This document shows positions 46,001 to 55,353 of a DNA stretch of 64,000 nucleotides, piece after piece. The number at the start of each line of letters is the position of its first letter. Within the stretch, counting starts at the first letter, position 1. The stretch covers positions 111,172-175,171 of the forward strand of contig NZ_JFKC01000007.1 of the NCBI RefSeq assembly GCF_002115805.1. The letters are read 5' to 3'. Source of the stretch: Marivita geojedonensis (GTDB taxonomy: Bacteria > Pseudomonadota > Alphaproteobacteria > Rhodobacterales > Rhodobacteraceae). The position numbers and the translations under genes were made by a program. A model generated the notes under the pieces. That model had not been told where the DNA came from, searched no databases, and saw only the letters and a list, made by a program, of their open reading frames with translations.

Positions 46001-46631
46001 ACCCGGACTGACACTCGAGAACGTCATCATCCGCCGCGACGGGCATGTCCTGGTCGAGATCTCGGATAATGTTGCACCGGGTGAGGTGCTGACAGTGATG
46101 GGCCCGAGCGGGTCCGGGAAAAGCACCCTGCTGTCATATGTCATCGGGACACTGGATACGACCTTTTCGGCGCAGGGGCGTGTCGTGTTGAACGGTGCCG
46201 ACATAACCGACCTGCCGCCCGAGGCGCGGCATGTCGGGATTCTGTTTCAGGATGAATTGCTCTTTCCGCATCTGTCGGTTGGGCAGAACCTTGCCTTCGG
46301 GCTGCACGCGTCAGTCAAGGGGCGCCCGGAACGTATGCGCCGGATCGAATCGGCACTCGAGGATATCGGCCTCGCAGGATTTGCCGACCGCGACCCAGAC
46401 ACACTGTCCGGCGGCCAGAAAGCGCGGGTGGCATTGATGCGTATGCTGCTGTCGGCACCAAAGGCGTTGTTGCTCGACGAACCATTTTCGCGACTGGATA
46501 CAGAGCGCCGCGATCAGATCCGCACGCTTGTATTTGAACAGGCTCGTGCGAAGGGCTTGCCTGTGCTGCTCGTGACCCATGACACCGCTGACGCAGATGC
46601 GGCGGGGGGGCGCGTTCACCGGCTTGATTGA
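45993..46631 (+). CDS. ynjD: ABC transporter ATP-binding protein (YnjD-like)
   Basis: A 212-residue ATPase: Walker [11 protein letters not shown] (about residue 31), signature TLSGGQKARVALMRML (about residue 130), Walker B ALLLDEPFSRLD and switch His in LLVTHDTADA. Short, lacking a regulatory C-terminal domain. It completes a three-gene importer. The gene ends 7 bases before a convergent glycosyltransferase stop, which marks the boundary of the polysaccharide region. Confidence 0.92.
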   Translation: MPEPGLTLENVIIRRDGHVLVEISDNVAPGEVLTVMGPSGSGKSTLLSYVIGTLDTTFSAQGRVVLNGADITDLPPEARHVGILFQDELLFPHLSVGQNLAFGLHASVKGRPERMRRIESALEDIGLAGFADRDPDTLSGGQKARVALMRMLLSAPKALLLDEPFSRLDTERRDQIRTLVFEQARAKGLPVLLVTHDTADADAAGGRVHRLD

Positions 46632-46638
46632 TGGGAAA

Positions 46639-47421
46639 TCAGACGACCGTCTTTTGCGCTTTCGGTCCGCCGCCAGTTCGCAGGATCAAGGCGTGCCCCA
46701 TCTCGGCAGGCAGGATCATTGCGCATTTGGCATAGCGAGGAACCATACGCGCTGGCTGCAATGTCGCCCGCCAGAGCCATTCCATAGCGATGGCGCGCAC
46801 CCATTTTGGCGCCCGGATTTGCGTTCCGGTGAAGAAATCGAGTCCCGCGCCGATCGAGACAAAGCCGACTTCCGGCAGTTTCCGCCGCCCGTAGGCCGCG
46901 AACAGTTCCTGCTTGGGAGCTCCAAGCGCAAGAAACGCGACATCGGCACCGCTATCCTCAAGTTCAGCAAGAACCTTGTCCGCGGACGTCCCGGTTGGAT
47001 CGAAACCCATCGGAGGAGAGATCGTCGTCACCACCCGCGCGCCGGGGATTTCGTGCTCGAGATATGATTTGGCACCTGCCAGAGCCGCATCGGTGCTTCC
47101 GACGAGCGCCAATGTCTTCGACTGGGCCGCAGCGATCTTGGTGATCGGGAGAATGGCATCCGAACCCGGGATCAACTCTACCGGACGGCCCGCCATATGC
47201 GAAAGCCAGACAATTGGATTACCGTCAGCCACAACGATATCCTGTTCCGCGTAGGCATCCCGGAACCGGGCGTCGGCACGCAGTTTGACCAGATGGTCAA
47301 GATTGATGGTGGCGAGCGAAAAACCTTCGCCTTCTTGGAACCGGCGGGTCAGTTCGCGGGTCAGTGTGGCCCAATCGGGCACGTTGACGGGTACATCGAA
47401 TGCCTGCCCCCAAAAGCGCAT
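46639..47421 (-). CDS. WecG/TagA/CpsF family glycosyltransferase
   Basis: A 260-residue GT26 family enzyme that would transfer an N-acetylmannosamine- or uronic-acid-type sugar onto a lipid-linked glycan. ATINLDHLVKLRADARFRDAY, VVADGNPIVWLSHM, ALVGSTDAALAGAKSYLE and FLALGAPKQELFA are all characteristic. AGGAGG at 5-base spacing fixes the ATG at 47421 (the frame is open 48 codons further). It is divergent from the rest of the exopolysaccharide genes, with a 263-base shared promoter region. Confidence 0.92.
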   Translation of the reverse strand: MRFWGQAFDVPVNVPDWATLTRELTRRFQEGEGFSLATINLDHLVKLRADARFRDAYAEQDIVVADGNPIVWLSHMAGRPVELIPGSDAILPITKIAAAQSKTLALVGSTDAALAGAKSYLEHEIPGARVVTTISPPMGFDPTGTSADKVLAELEDSGADVAFLALGAPKQELFAAYGRRKLPEVGFVSIGAGLDFFTGTQIRAPKWVRAIAMEWLWRATLQPARMVPRYAKCAMILPAEMGHALILRTGGGPKAQKTVV

Positions 47422-47684
47422 ACACGCCTCCTGTTCGATCTTTGTGGTACGGGTTACTGAACTCATTGGGCCAAATCGGGGCGGAAGCGCTGCAAAATCA
47501 AGACATGATATAAAGAATACGCTGCATTGCCGCGAGAAAAACCAGATTTGTCGAATTATGACCATTATTGAGTGCTTTAACGAGCGCGTTACCAGTGCAG
47601 GCCAAAGAGCAGACCCGTGAGCCAGAGATCGAACCCAATAGCACGCAGCCCGTCCTGCGACTGCGCCCCATGGGAGGTCGCAGC

Positions 47685-48812
47685 GTGACAGGTGTTGTGT
47701 CGATCATCGGATGTGGCTTTGTGGCCGACCTGTACATGCGGTCACTGCAGGCAATGGATGGACTGACGGTTGCGGGCGTGTACGACCGCGATCCTGCGCG
47801 GTTGAAGAAATTCTGCGATCACTGGTCTCTGACGGCGGTCGGATCACTGGAAGAGTTGTTGGATCAGCACCCCCGCAATGGGGTGGTTCTGAACCTGACC
47901 AATCCATCAGCGCATTTTGAGATCAACTCGGCCTGCCTCGCTGCGGGGTGCCACACCTATTCGGAAAAGCCGCTGGCGATGACAGTGGACGAAGCGAAAC
48001 AGCTGCATCGGCAGGCGGAAAAGGCCGGGCTTATGCTCGCCTCAGCACCGTGCAGTGTTCTGGGAGAAGCCGCGCAAACGCTGGGACACGCGCTCCGCAA
48101 TGGCATCGCCGGTCCTGCTCGCGCGATCTATGCAGAGCTGGATGACGGATTTGTACCACAAGCGGCGTATAAGAAATGGATCTCGGAATCCGGTGCGCCG
48201 TGGCCCTATGAAGATGAGTTCCGCGTCGGGTGCACACTGGAACATGCGGGCTACTATCTGGGTTGGCTGATCTCATGGTTCGGCTCGGTCCGCACGGTCG
48301 TCGCCGCGTCGGCTGAGACCATCCCCGACAAAGAAGGGACCGGCCCCTTTGCGCCGGACCTGTCAGTTGCAACGCTGTTCTTTGAAAACGGGCCGATGAC
48401 ACGTCTGACCTGCTCAATCGTAGCCCCCCACGATCATCAGATTCGGATCATCGGCGATGACGGAGTCCTTTCCTGTAAGGCGGCATGGGACAACAGTGCA
48501 AAGGTGACATTTGCCAAGCGGATGACGATACGCCGCCGGTTGATGGAATCCCCATTCCCAAAGACTGTGAAGCTTTCTCAGCCGACACACCCCAAGGTCA
48601 AACGCTGGGGGGCTGCGGCGATGAACTTCATGCTTGGGCCGGAAGAAATGCTGGATGCGATAAATGCCGGTCGACCCTCACGCCTGTCCAACGACTTCGC
48701 GCTGCACATGACCGAAGTAACACTGGCCATGCAGAACGCCGGTGAGACCACAGGTGCTCAGGCGATGACAACCCGCTGCAATCCCATGGAACCGATGCCA
48801 TGGGCGATGTGA
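47685..48812 (+). CDS. Gfo/Idh/MocA family oxidoreductase
   Basis: A 375-residue NAD(P)-dependent sugar dehydrogenase. The GTG at 47685 follows GGGAGG at a 7-base spacing, so it is preferred over an ATG at 47670. The Rossmann motif is VVSIIGCGFVADLYM, the catalytic Lys lies in TYSEKPLAMT (about residue 92) and the beta-sheet substrate domain follows. Family members oxidise or reduce nucleotide sugars at C3. It overlaps the epimerase gene by 13 bases; the same pair of domains recurs as a fusion at 51966. Confidence 0.9.
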   Translation: MTGVVSIIGCGFVADLYMRSLQAMDGLTVAGVYDRDPARLKKFCDHWSLTAVGSLEELLDQHPRNGVVLNLTNPSAHFEINSACLAAGCHTYSEKPLAMTVDEAKQLHRQAEKAGLMLASAPCSVLGEAAQTLGHALRNGIAGPARAIYAELDDGFVPQAAYKKWISESGAPWPYEDEFRVGCTLEHAGYYLGWLISWFGSVRTVVAASAETIPDKEGTGPFAPDLSVATLFFENGPMTRLTCSIVAPHDHQIRIIGDDGVLSCKAAWDNSAKVTFAKRMTIRRRLMESPFPKTVKLSQPTHPKVKRWGAAAMNFMLGPEEMLDAINAGRPSRLSNDFALHMTEVTLAMQNAGETTGAQAMTTRCNPMEPMPWAM

Positions 48813-49735
48813 GACGAATCCTGATCACGGGCGCGTCCGGTTTCATCGGTCAGGCGACCGTAAAGGCCGCTCTGAACGCGGATCTTGAGGTCGTCGCGGT
48901 TCAGAGGCGTCCCGGGCCCGAACAGGCGGGCATATCTTACGTGTTTACGGACCTGACCCAACGGACCGCCATTTCAGATCTCAGCGAAGCGATGCAGAAC
49001 TGCGATGCGGTCATTCATCTGGCTGCCGCGATGTCTGGCGATCCGACCGATCACAAGCGTCTGACCATCGGCGGAACCGAACACGTTATTGAAGCGATGC
49101 AGCAGGCAGGGGTCGGGCATCTGACTCTGGCAAGTTCCTTGGCCGTGTACGACACCCGCCAGATTCCCATAGGTGGTGAGTTGACCGATGACTGTCCGCT
49201 TGAACATCCGTCAATGTCGCGCGACTCCTATTCCGGAGCAAAAGTCAGGCAGGAATCATTGGCCCGGGCCGCACGCTTCAAGAGCCTTTCCATCCTGAGG
49301 CCCGGGATCGTCTATGACGAAGAACACCTGTGGAACGGGCATCTTGGTATTGGGCTTGGCCCCGTTCTTCTGCGCATCGGAAACAACGACCCTCTGCCGC
49401 TTTGTCACGTAGAACGCTGTGCAAAAGCGTTGGTTCTGGCAACACTCCATCGCGTGAATGGCACCTTCACGCTTGTCGATCCCACGCTTCCAACCCGAGG
49501 CCAGGTTATAGGCGCGTTGCAAAAAGCGGGCTGGCCCAAAGCGGTCGTTCCTGTGCCGTGGCAAATCCCATTTGGTCTGGCCCGTTTGTTACGACCTGTT
49601 TCCGGCAACCTCCCGGGACTCCTTCGTGAGGCGGTACTGCGTCAGCGGTTGTTGCCCATGCAGTTCCGGCTGCGCGCGCCATTTGGCGAAGATCAACTCC
49701 CCGACCCCGCACCCGACTGGGGAGAGTTCGCATGA
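48800..49735 (+). CDS. NAD-dependent epimerase/dehydratase
   Basis: A 311-residue extended short-chain dehydrogenase. ILITGASGFIGQATVKAAL (NAD-binding GxxGxxG) and YSGAKVRQE (YxxxK) are both present; DCDAVIHLAAAM-like NCDAVIHLAAAMS lies near residue 70. It likely modifies a nucleotide sugar together with the overlapping Gfo/Idh gene. It ends with an ATGA overlap to the next glycosyltransferase. Confidence 0.9.
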   Translation: MGDVRRILITGASGFIGQATVKAALNADLEVVAVQRRPGPEQAGISYVFTDLTQRTAISDLSEAMQNCDAVIHLAAAMSGDPTDHKRLTIGGTEHVIEAMQQAGVGHLTLASSLAVYDTRQIPIGGELTDDCPLEHPSMSRDSYSGAKVRQESLARAARFKSLSILRPGIVYDEEHLWNGHLGIGLGPVLLRIGNNDPLPLCHVERCAKALVLATLHRVNGTFTLVDPTLPTRGQVIGALQKAGWPKAVVPVPWQIPFGLARLLRPVSGNLPGLLREAVLRQRLLPMQFRLRAPFGEDQLPDPAPDWGEFA

Positions 49736-50985
49736 CCCTGCAAAAAATTGCATATCTGACGGGAGAGTATCCGCGCGCCAGCGATACATTCATTCAGCGT
49801 GAGGTGGCAAACCTGCGGGCGCTGGGGCACGAGGTACTGACCTGCTCAATCCGCACAACCGGCTCGGAGCATCTTGTCGGACCGGAACAGCGTGAAGAGC
49901 ACAAACGGACTTTCAAGGTGCTTGATGCTGTGCGTAACCCGGTCACGACAATTAAGGCGCACATACGTTGGATGAAGTCGCCTGGACGGTATCTCTCTGC
50001 TTTGGCGCTGGCTTGGCAGACTGCGCCGAAAGGTGTGAAGGGCAGACTCTATAATCTCATCTATTTCATCGAAGCCGGAGTTCTTGCCTCGAAGCTTGCC
50101 GATGAAGAGGTCACGCATCTGCACAACCACATCGCTAAAGCTTCATGCACGGTCGCGATGCTGGTTGGAGCCCTGTCAGATATCCGTTGGAGCTTTACGA
50201 TTCACGGACCTGATATCTTCTTCGAACCCCATCATTGGCGGATCGATGAGAAGGCCGCACGGGCATCCTTTGTGGCCTGCATCAGCCATTTCTGTCGTTC
50301 ACAATTGATGTGTTTCGCTGATCAGCAACACTGGAGCAAGCTTCATCTCGTACATTGCGGCGTCGATCCTTCGCGCTATGCACCGGACTCCAATCGCTCC
50401 GGTTCCACAGCTTTGTTTGTAGGTCGCCTCGCGGACGTGAAAGGTGTTCCTGTTCTGATTGAGGCCGTGTCGCAGCTTTCCGGAAAGCATCCCGATTTGA
50501 CGCTGCGCCTTGTCGGCGATGGCCCGGACCGGGCCACACTCGAAGCGGAAGTCGTCAGGCGCGGTTTGCAGGACCGTGTGCACTTCCTGGGATACAGATC
50601 ACAAACCGAGGTGGCCGCGGAACTGTCCCGGACAGATGTATTCGTCCTGCCGAGTTTTGCCGAGGGCGTGCCCGTTGTTCTGATGGAGGCCATGGCGGCA
50701 CAGGTTCCGGTCCTGACAACAAGGATCGCCGGGATACCGGAACTGGTTGAAGACGGCGTTTCCGGAAGACTGGTCCCGCCCGGTGACGTCACTGCCTTTG
50801 CCGAAGCGCTTGACGCGTTGCTGTCCGACGGCGCCTTGCGAGTACGCTATGGGACGTCCGGGCGGGCCAGGGTTGTGGCAGAGTACGATGCTGCACAGGA
50901 AGCGCGCTGGCTGTCCGAGCTGATCTGTTCGTACGCGAATGATGGGCCGAAACCCGGCCTTCGCCCCAGTGAAGGGTTAAGTTGA
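49732..50985 (+). CDS. GT4 family glycosyltransferase
   Basis: A 417-residue GT-B retaining glycosyltransferase. N-terminal domain starts KIAYLTGEYPRASDTFIQREV; HLHNHIAKASCTVA (about residue 125) lies in the acceptor domain. The C-terminal donor site has VGRLADVKGVPVLIEAV, RLVGDGPDR and the EX7E motif in PSFAEGVPVVLMEAMA. The N-terminal phrase is common in exopolysaccharide colanic-acid-type transferases. Donor and acceptor are unknown. Coupled to its neighbours by ATGA and TGATG overlaps. Confidence 0.93.
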   Translation: MTLQKIAYLTGEYPRASDTFIQREVANLRALGHEVLTCSIRTTGSEHLVGPEQREEHKRTFKVLDAVRNPVTTIKAHIRWMKSPGRYLSALALAWQTAPKGVKGRLYNLIYFIEAGVLASKLADEEVTHLHNHIAKASCTVAMLVGALSDIRWSFTIHGPDIFFEPHHWRIDEKAARASFVACISHFCRSQLMCFADQQHWSKLHLVHCGVDPSRYAPDSNRSGSTALFVGRLADVKGVPVLIEAVSQLSGKHPDLTLRLVGDGPDRATLEAEVVRRGLQDRVHFLGYRSQTEVAAELSRTDVFVLPSFAEGVPVVLMEAMAAQVPVLTTRIAGIPELVEDGVSGRLVPPGDVTAFAEALDALLSDGALRVRYGTSGRARVVAEYDAAQEARWLSELICSYANDGPKPGLRPSEGLS

Positions 50986-51953
50986 TGAGTGTCGATGTTG
51001 TTCTGATAGGCCGGAATGAAGGGGACCGTCTGGTCAAATCCCTTGCCTCTGTCATGCCTCAGGCGCGACGGGTTGTTTATGTCGACAGCGGATCGACGGA
51101 TAACAGCGTCGCCCATGCCGAGTCCGTAGGAGCGACCGTGGTCGCACTTGACATGTCGGTTCCTTTCACCGCCGCACGCGCACGAAACGTGGGGTTCGCG
51201 GCATTGATGGAAGCACCGGAACCGCCCGAGTTCGTACAGTTCCTTGATGGTGACTGTATCATGGCTGCCGGTTGGCTGGATGCCGGCGAGGCCCGGCTTC
51301 GGGAGAACTCCGAACTTGGGCTTTTGACCGGACTTCAGGCTGAACTGAATCGGAACATAACCGTCTTCAATCAGATGTCGGACGTCGAATGGAAGCGACC
51401 GGCGGGTGAGATCGACGCCTGTGGCGGCAACATGATGGTCCGTGTTTTAGCGTTCCAAGCGGTTGATGGCTTTGATCCGACGGTGATCGCTGCCGAGGAT
51501 GACGAATTCTGTACAAGGCTGCGCAAGGCAGGGTGGAGGCTGATCAGGATCGAACGGGACATGTGCCTCCATGACGGCGGTCATCTGAGGTTTGAACAAT
51601 GGTGGAAACGCGCTGAACGCACCGGACATGGATTTGCGCAGGTGGGTCACATGCACCCGGAATACTTCGTACGGGAACGTCGCAGAGGTTGGATCTACGG
51701 CTTACTCTTGCCGTTCATCGCGGTTTTCGGAGCGGTCTCGTCGCCTGCCGTGCCAGTGCTGGTTCTCGGGGTATATGCCCTGTCTTTCTTCAAAACGATG
51801 CGGGGCTTGCAGGGGATCGGATTGCCCGCGGATGAGGCCCGGCGACATTCCATCTTCCTGACGCTGTCCAAGTTTCCAAATCTCATTGGCATGATCCGCT
51901 TTCACTGGCGGCGTCTGAGCCACGCGCAGATGCGCATTATCGAATACAAGTAA
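50985..51953 (+). CDS. GT2 family glycosyltransferase
   Basis: A 322-residue GT-A inverting glycosyltransferase. VDVVLIGRNEGDRLVKSL opens the nucleotide-binding fold, YVDSGSTDNSV and QFLDGDC (DxD-type) hold the donor, and EDDEFCTRLRKAGWRL is the catalytic-base region. A hydrophobic stretch (about residues 235-262) suggests membrane association. Start ATG overlaps the previous stop by one base. Confidence 0.92.
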   Translation: MSVDVVLIGRNEGDRLVKSLASVMPQARRVVYVDSGSTDNSVAHAESVGATVVALDMSVPFTAARARNVGFAALMEAPEPPEFVQFLDGDCIMAAGWLDAGEARLRENSELGLLTGLQAELNRNITVFNQMSDVEWKRPAGEIDACGGNMMVRVLAFQAVDGFDPTVIAAEDDEFCTRLRKAGWRLIRIERDMCLHDGGHLRFEQWWKRAERTGHGFAQVGHMHPEYFVRERRRGWIYGLLLPFIAVFGAVSSPAVPVLVLGVYALSFFKTMRGLQGIGLPADEARRHSIFLTLSKFPNLIGMIRFHWRRLSHAQMRIIEYK

Positions 51954-51965
51954 GGGGTGAGACGA

Positions 51966-54074
51966 ATGGCGTCTTCCAAGATCCGCGTGGGCCTTATCGG
52001 GGCCGGGTATATCGCAAGTTGGCATGCAGACGCGCTCCGCGCGACCGACGGTGTCGAGATCACAGCCGTATGCGACCCATCTTCAGCGGCAGCAAGGTCG
52101 CTGGCAGACGGGTTGGGTGTGCAAGTGTTTGCGGACGTATCCGACCTGATTGAGGCTCGGGTTTGCGATGCCGTTCACATTCTGACGCCGCCACACCTGC
52201 ATCACACGCTGGCAATCCAGTGCCTGAAAGGCGGGTTACACGTGCTTGTCGAAAAGCCGGTTGCGACGTCGGCGGAAGAAACTTCAGAAATCGAAGCGGT
52301 CGCCCGGGAAAACGGAGTCCGCTTTCATCCCGGGCACAACTTCATGGGGCTTCCCTCCTACGAGCGGCTCAAGGCGATGCTTACGAAAGGCGAGTTGGGC
52401 CGGGTGTCTGTGGCCGAGGTCCATTGGTGTCTGCCGCTCGCGCCTCTGCGGTCCGGTCCATTCGGGATCTGGTTGCTGCGGGAGCCGAAGAACCTTCTGC
52501 TGGAACTTGGACCTCACCTGATGGGATTCATCGTCGATTTGTTCGGTGCTCCTGACATCCAGTCCGTGCATCTCTCCAAACCGGTTGATCTGCCGGGGGA
52601 AGACACACGCCATCAGGCTTGGCGCATCATGGCACAGGCTGGGGGCGTGGATGTGTCGCTGACCATTTCAATGGTCGAGACGATCGACGATCGATCCTTG
52701 ACGCTGCGGGGGTCATCCGGGCGGGCACGACTGGATTTTGCGGCCGACACTCTGGTGGTGGAACGGGAAAATGCGTCGGATCTCGTCTTGAATCCGTTGC
52801 GGAAGCAGCTTGACCTCAGTTGGCAGCACCTGTGCGAAGGCGTTGGCAACACGTTAACGCAGGTCGCTTCGCTGAACCGCAAATCGCCCTACGCGCTGAG
52901 CTTTCAGGGAATGAACGCGGCGATCTATGATGCGCTTCGGAGTGGGAAAACGCCGGACGACAGGTTTTCCGGCGCAAGTGCTGTGACGGTGATGACCGCA
53001 TTGGATCAGGCATTGGAACATATCCCGTCCGCCTTGCTCAAACCTGCGGAGCCCAAGAAGAAGACCCGCGACCCGAAACCGACGGCCATGGTGATCGGCG
53101 GAACAGGTTTCATTGGACGGGCGCTGACCCGCGCGTTGGTCGCAAAAGGACAAGACGTTCGCGTTCTGAGCCGGGGTCGGTTCGGTCCGTTTCCGGACCT
53201 GCCTGACGAGGTCGAAACCGTTGGCGTTTCACTCTACGACAAGGCTGCGCTGGTCGAAGCGATGCAGGGCATCGACGTGGTTTACAACCTTGCCCGCTCG
53301 TTGGAAGGCACATGGGAGGAAGCACTGGAGCACGACGTAGGTGTAGCTGTGCGGATTGCCGAGGCGTGTCAGGAAGCCGGGGTCAAACGGCTGGTCTATA
53401 CCGGCACAATCGCCAGCTATGACATGTCATCGCCGTTGCAAAAGATCACCGAAGACGTTCCCTTCCCCGACGATATGAGCGACCGAAATATGTATGCCCG
53501 GTCCAAGGCGGAATGTGAAAAACGGCTGATGGAGATGCATCGAAGGGACGGGCTGCCTCTGGTCATTGCGCGACCGGGGATCGTGGTAGGCCACGGTGGT
53601 CCACTTCAGCACTGGGGCATTGGACGCTGGCACGGTGCTGGCGCTGTTCGGATTTGGGGCAACGGTCTGAATATCCTGCCCTTCGTATTGATCGACGATG
53701 TGGCTGACGGATTGATCCTGATGGGCGAACATCCCGATGCCGTGGGTCAGAGCTACAATCTGATCGGAGAACCCATGCTCTCTGGCCAAGGTTATTTCGA
53801 CGCAATCCATAAATCGCTGGCGGCGCGCATTCGGGTGAGCACCGGAAATCTGACGCTGTTCTGGGCGGCGGATGCGGTAAAACATGTTCTCAAAGTATAT
53901 GCACTGCGCCGTCGTGGGTTAACACGGCCCTCTCTGGCCGACTGGAAAAGCCGGGCGCACCTGTCCCCGTTCGTCAACACGAAGCCAAAGCAGGAACTTG
54001 GGTGGAAACCGGAGACAGACAAAGCCAAATTCATCGAGGAGGCTATTGGAAAAGCCAATCTGTTTGGCTTCTGA
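51966..54074 (+). CDS. fused Gfo/Idh/MocA oxidoreductase - NAD-dependent epimerase
   Basis: A 702-residue two-domain fusion. Residues about 1-365 are a Gfo/Idh/MocA oxidoreductase (RVGLIGAGYIASWHADAL, EKPVATSAEE with catalytic Lys near 94, HPGHNFMGLPSY). After a charged linker (EPKKKTRDPKPT) residues about 373-702 form an extended SDR (VIGGTGFIGRALTRAL, YARSKAECEKR). The two halves reproduce, in the same order, the separate genes at 47685 and 48800. AAGGGG lies 8 bases before ATG 51966. It presumably performs two consecutive steps on one nucleotide sugar. Confidence 0.9.
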   Translation: MASSKIRVGLIGAGYIASWHADALRATDGVEITAVCDPSSAAARSLADGLGVQVFADVSDLIEARVCDAVHILTPPHLHHTLAIQCLKGGLHVLVEKPVATSAEETSEIEAVARENGVRFHPGHNFMGLPSYERLKAMLTKGELGRVSVAEVHWCLPLAPLRSGPFGIWLLREPKNLLLELGPHLMGFIVDLFGAPDIQSVHLSKPVDLPGEDTRHQAWRIMAQAGGVDVSLTISMVETIDDRSLTLRGSSGRARLDFAADTLVVERENASDLVLNPLRKQLDLSWQHLCEGVGNTLTQVASLNRKSPYALSFQGMNAAIYDALRSGKTPDDRFSGASAVTVMTALDQALEHIPSALLKPAEPKKKTRDPKPTAMVIGGTGFIGRALTRALVAKGQDVRVLSRGRFGPFPDLPDEVETVGVSLYDKAALVEAMQGIDVVYNLARSLEGTWEEALEHDVGVAVRIAEACQEAGVKRLVYTGTIASYDMSSPLQKITEDVPFPDDMSDRNMYARSKAECEKRLMEMHRRDGLPLVIARPGIVVGHGGPLQHWGIGRWHGAGAVRIWGNGLNILPFVLIDDVADGLILMGEHPDAVGQSYNLIGEPMLSGQGYFDAIHKSLAARIRVSTGNLTLFWAADAVKHVLKVYALRRRGLTRPSLADWKSRAHLSPFVNTKPKQELGWKPETDKAKFIEEAIGKANLFGF

Positions 54075-54208
54075 TCGCCGTCATTTGATCAACAATCCCC
54101 TCAAATAGGACGTATTCTTGACAGAATGACCTGACAAAACCGAGGGGAATGACCCTGCCCGCGCAGGCCAAAACCGGACACACTTATGCCGAGCAATGAG
54201 GCTCTGAC

Positions 54209-55348
54209 ATGACCGAGCAGCCAAAATTCCAGCGCCGGAAACGGCGCGGAGCGAATACGGCTGCCGAACAGGCACAGCCTGTTGCGGTGAATGCACCGGA
54301 TTCGCGTGTCGCGGAACTCGAAGCGCTACTTGCGGAAAAAGAAGCGCTGCTCCAACGCCAGGCCGAATTGGAAGCCGAACGGCTGCAGGAAGTTGCGCGC
54401 AAGAAAGATGCAGAGCGGGCTGAACGACTCGAATCCGAACGCAAGCTGGCCGCCGAACTGGAAAGCCGAAAGCAGCGTGAGGCGGAACTCGAAGCCGAAC
54501 GCGCGCGCGAGGTAAGGCAAGAAGCGAAACGTCAGGCTGCCAAGACAACTGAACCCAAAACTCCGCTTGTTCTCGCAACGGCTCCCAAGCCGCATGTCGC
54601 GCCGGAGCCAGTTTTTGACCCGGAATCAGTCTGGCACGAACTGGATCGTTTTGAACTGGATGCAAAACGGCTCGCCCAACGCAATGTGGTGACGGCGCTT
54701 CGCCAGGACCCGGCTCATACGCGGTTCGACATTCTACGCACCAGAATGCTTCAGGCTCTTTCAGAAAACGGCTGGAAACGCGTCGCGATCACGTCTCCGA
54801 CCAAGGATTGCGGCAAGACCTTTACCACAGCCAACCTCGCTATCAGCCTGTCCCGACAGGAGAACTGTCGGGCGGTGGTGCTTGACCTCGATATGCGAAG
54901 CCCGAGCTTGCACAAGGTCTTCGGTGTCACAGATACGGGATCCATCGGGGACATGCTGCGCGGTGAAATCGCAGTCGAGCATCATCTGCAGGGATTTGCT
55001 CCGAACAGCATTTCCGCTGGTTCTCATGTGGCCTTTGGTTTCAATGGCGTTGTGGAACCCTACGCGGCAGAATTGCTCCAGGATCCGTCAACCAAAACAG
55101 CGTTGCACGAAATCGAGGACCGGTTCCAACCAGACGTCATGTTATTTGATCTCCCGCCTGCGCTGCTCAATGATGACGTGATCGCGATGCGGCCCCATAT
55201 CGACGCCCTACTGATCGTTGCCGCAGGTGGAGCGACGAAGGCAAGTGAGATCAAAGAAACTGAGCGGCGCCTCGGAGAAAAAATCCCACTTCTGGGGGTG
55301 ATCCTGAACAAGGCGGAACACACAGAACAGAGTGACTACGCGTACTGA
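54209..55348 (+). CDS. BY-kinase-like polysaccharide biosynthesis ATPase (CpsD/CapB type)
   Basis: A 379-residue cytosolic partner of the chain-length protein Wzz. Residues about 28-115 are a highly charged Glu/Ala/Arg coiled coil. The ATPase domain has Walker A in AITSPTKDCGKTFTTANLA (about residue 193), Walker A' in VVLDLDMRSPSLHKVF and Walker B in VMLFDLPPALL. The C-terminus ends SDYAY with just two Tyr, less than the usual tyrosine cluster. It is convergent with the Wzz gene (5-base gap). Confidence 0.88.
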   Translation: MTEQPKFQRRKRRGANTAAEQAQPVAVNAPDSRVAELEALLAEKEALLQRQAELEAERLQEVARKKDAERAERLESERKLAAELESRKQREAELEAERAREVRQEAKRQAAKTTEPKTPLVLATAPKPHVAPEPVFDPESVWHELDRFELDAKRLAQRNVVTALRQDPAHTRFDILRTRMLQALSENGWKRVAITSPTKDCGKTFTTANLAISLSRQENCRAVVLDLDMRSPSLHKVFGVTDTGSIGDMLRGEIAVEHHLQGFAPNSISAGSHVAFGFNGVVEPYAAELLQDPSTKTALHEIEDRFQPDVMLFDLPPALLNDDVIAMRPHIDALLIVAAGGATKASEIKETERRLGEKIPLLGVILNKAEHTEQSDYAY

Positions 55349-55353
55349 CCGCT

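Noticed and set aside
54118..54123. TTGACA as a -35 box upstream of the BY-kinase-like gene
   Set aside because: No matching -10 element at 16-18 bases; not enough to call a promoter.
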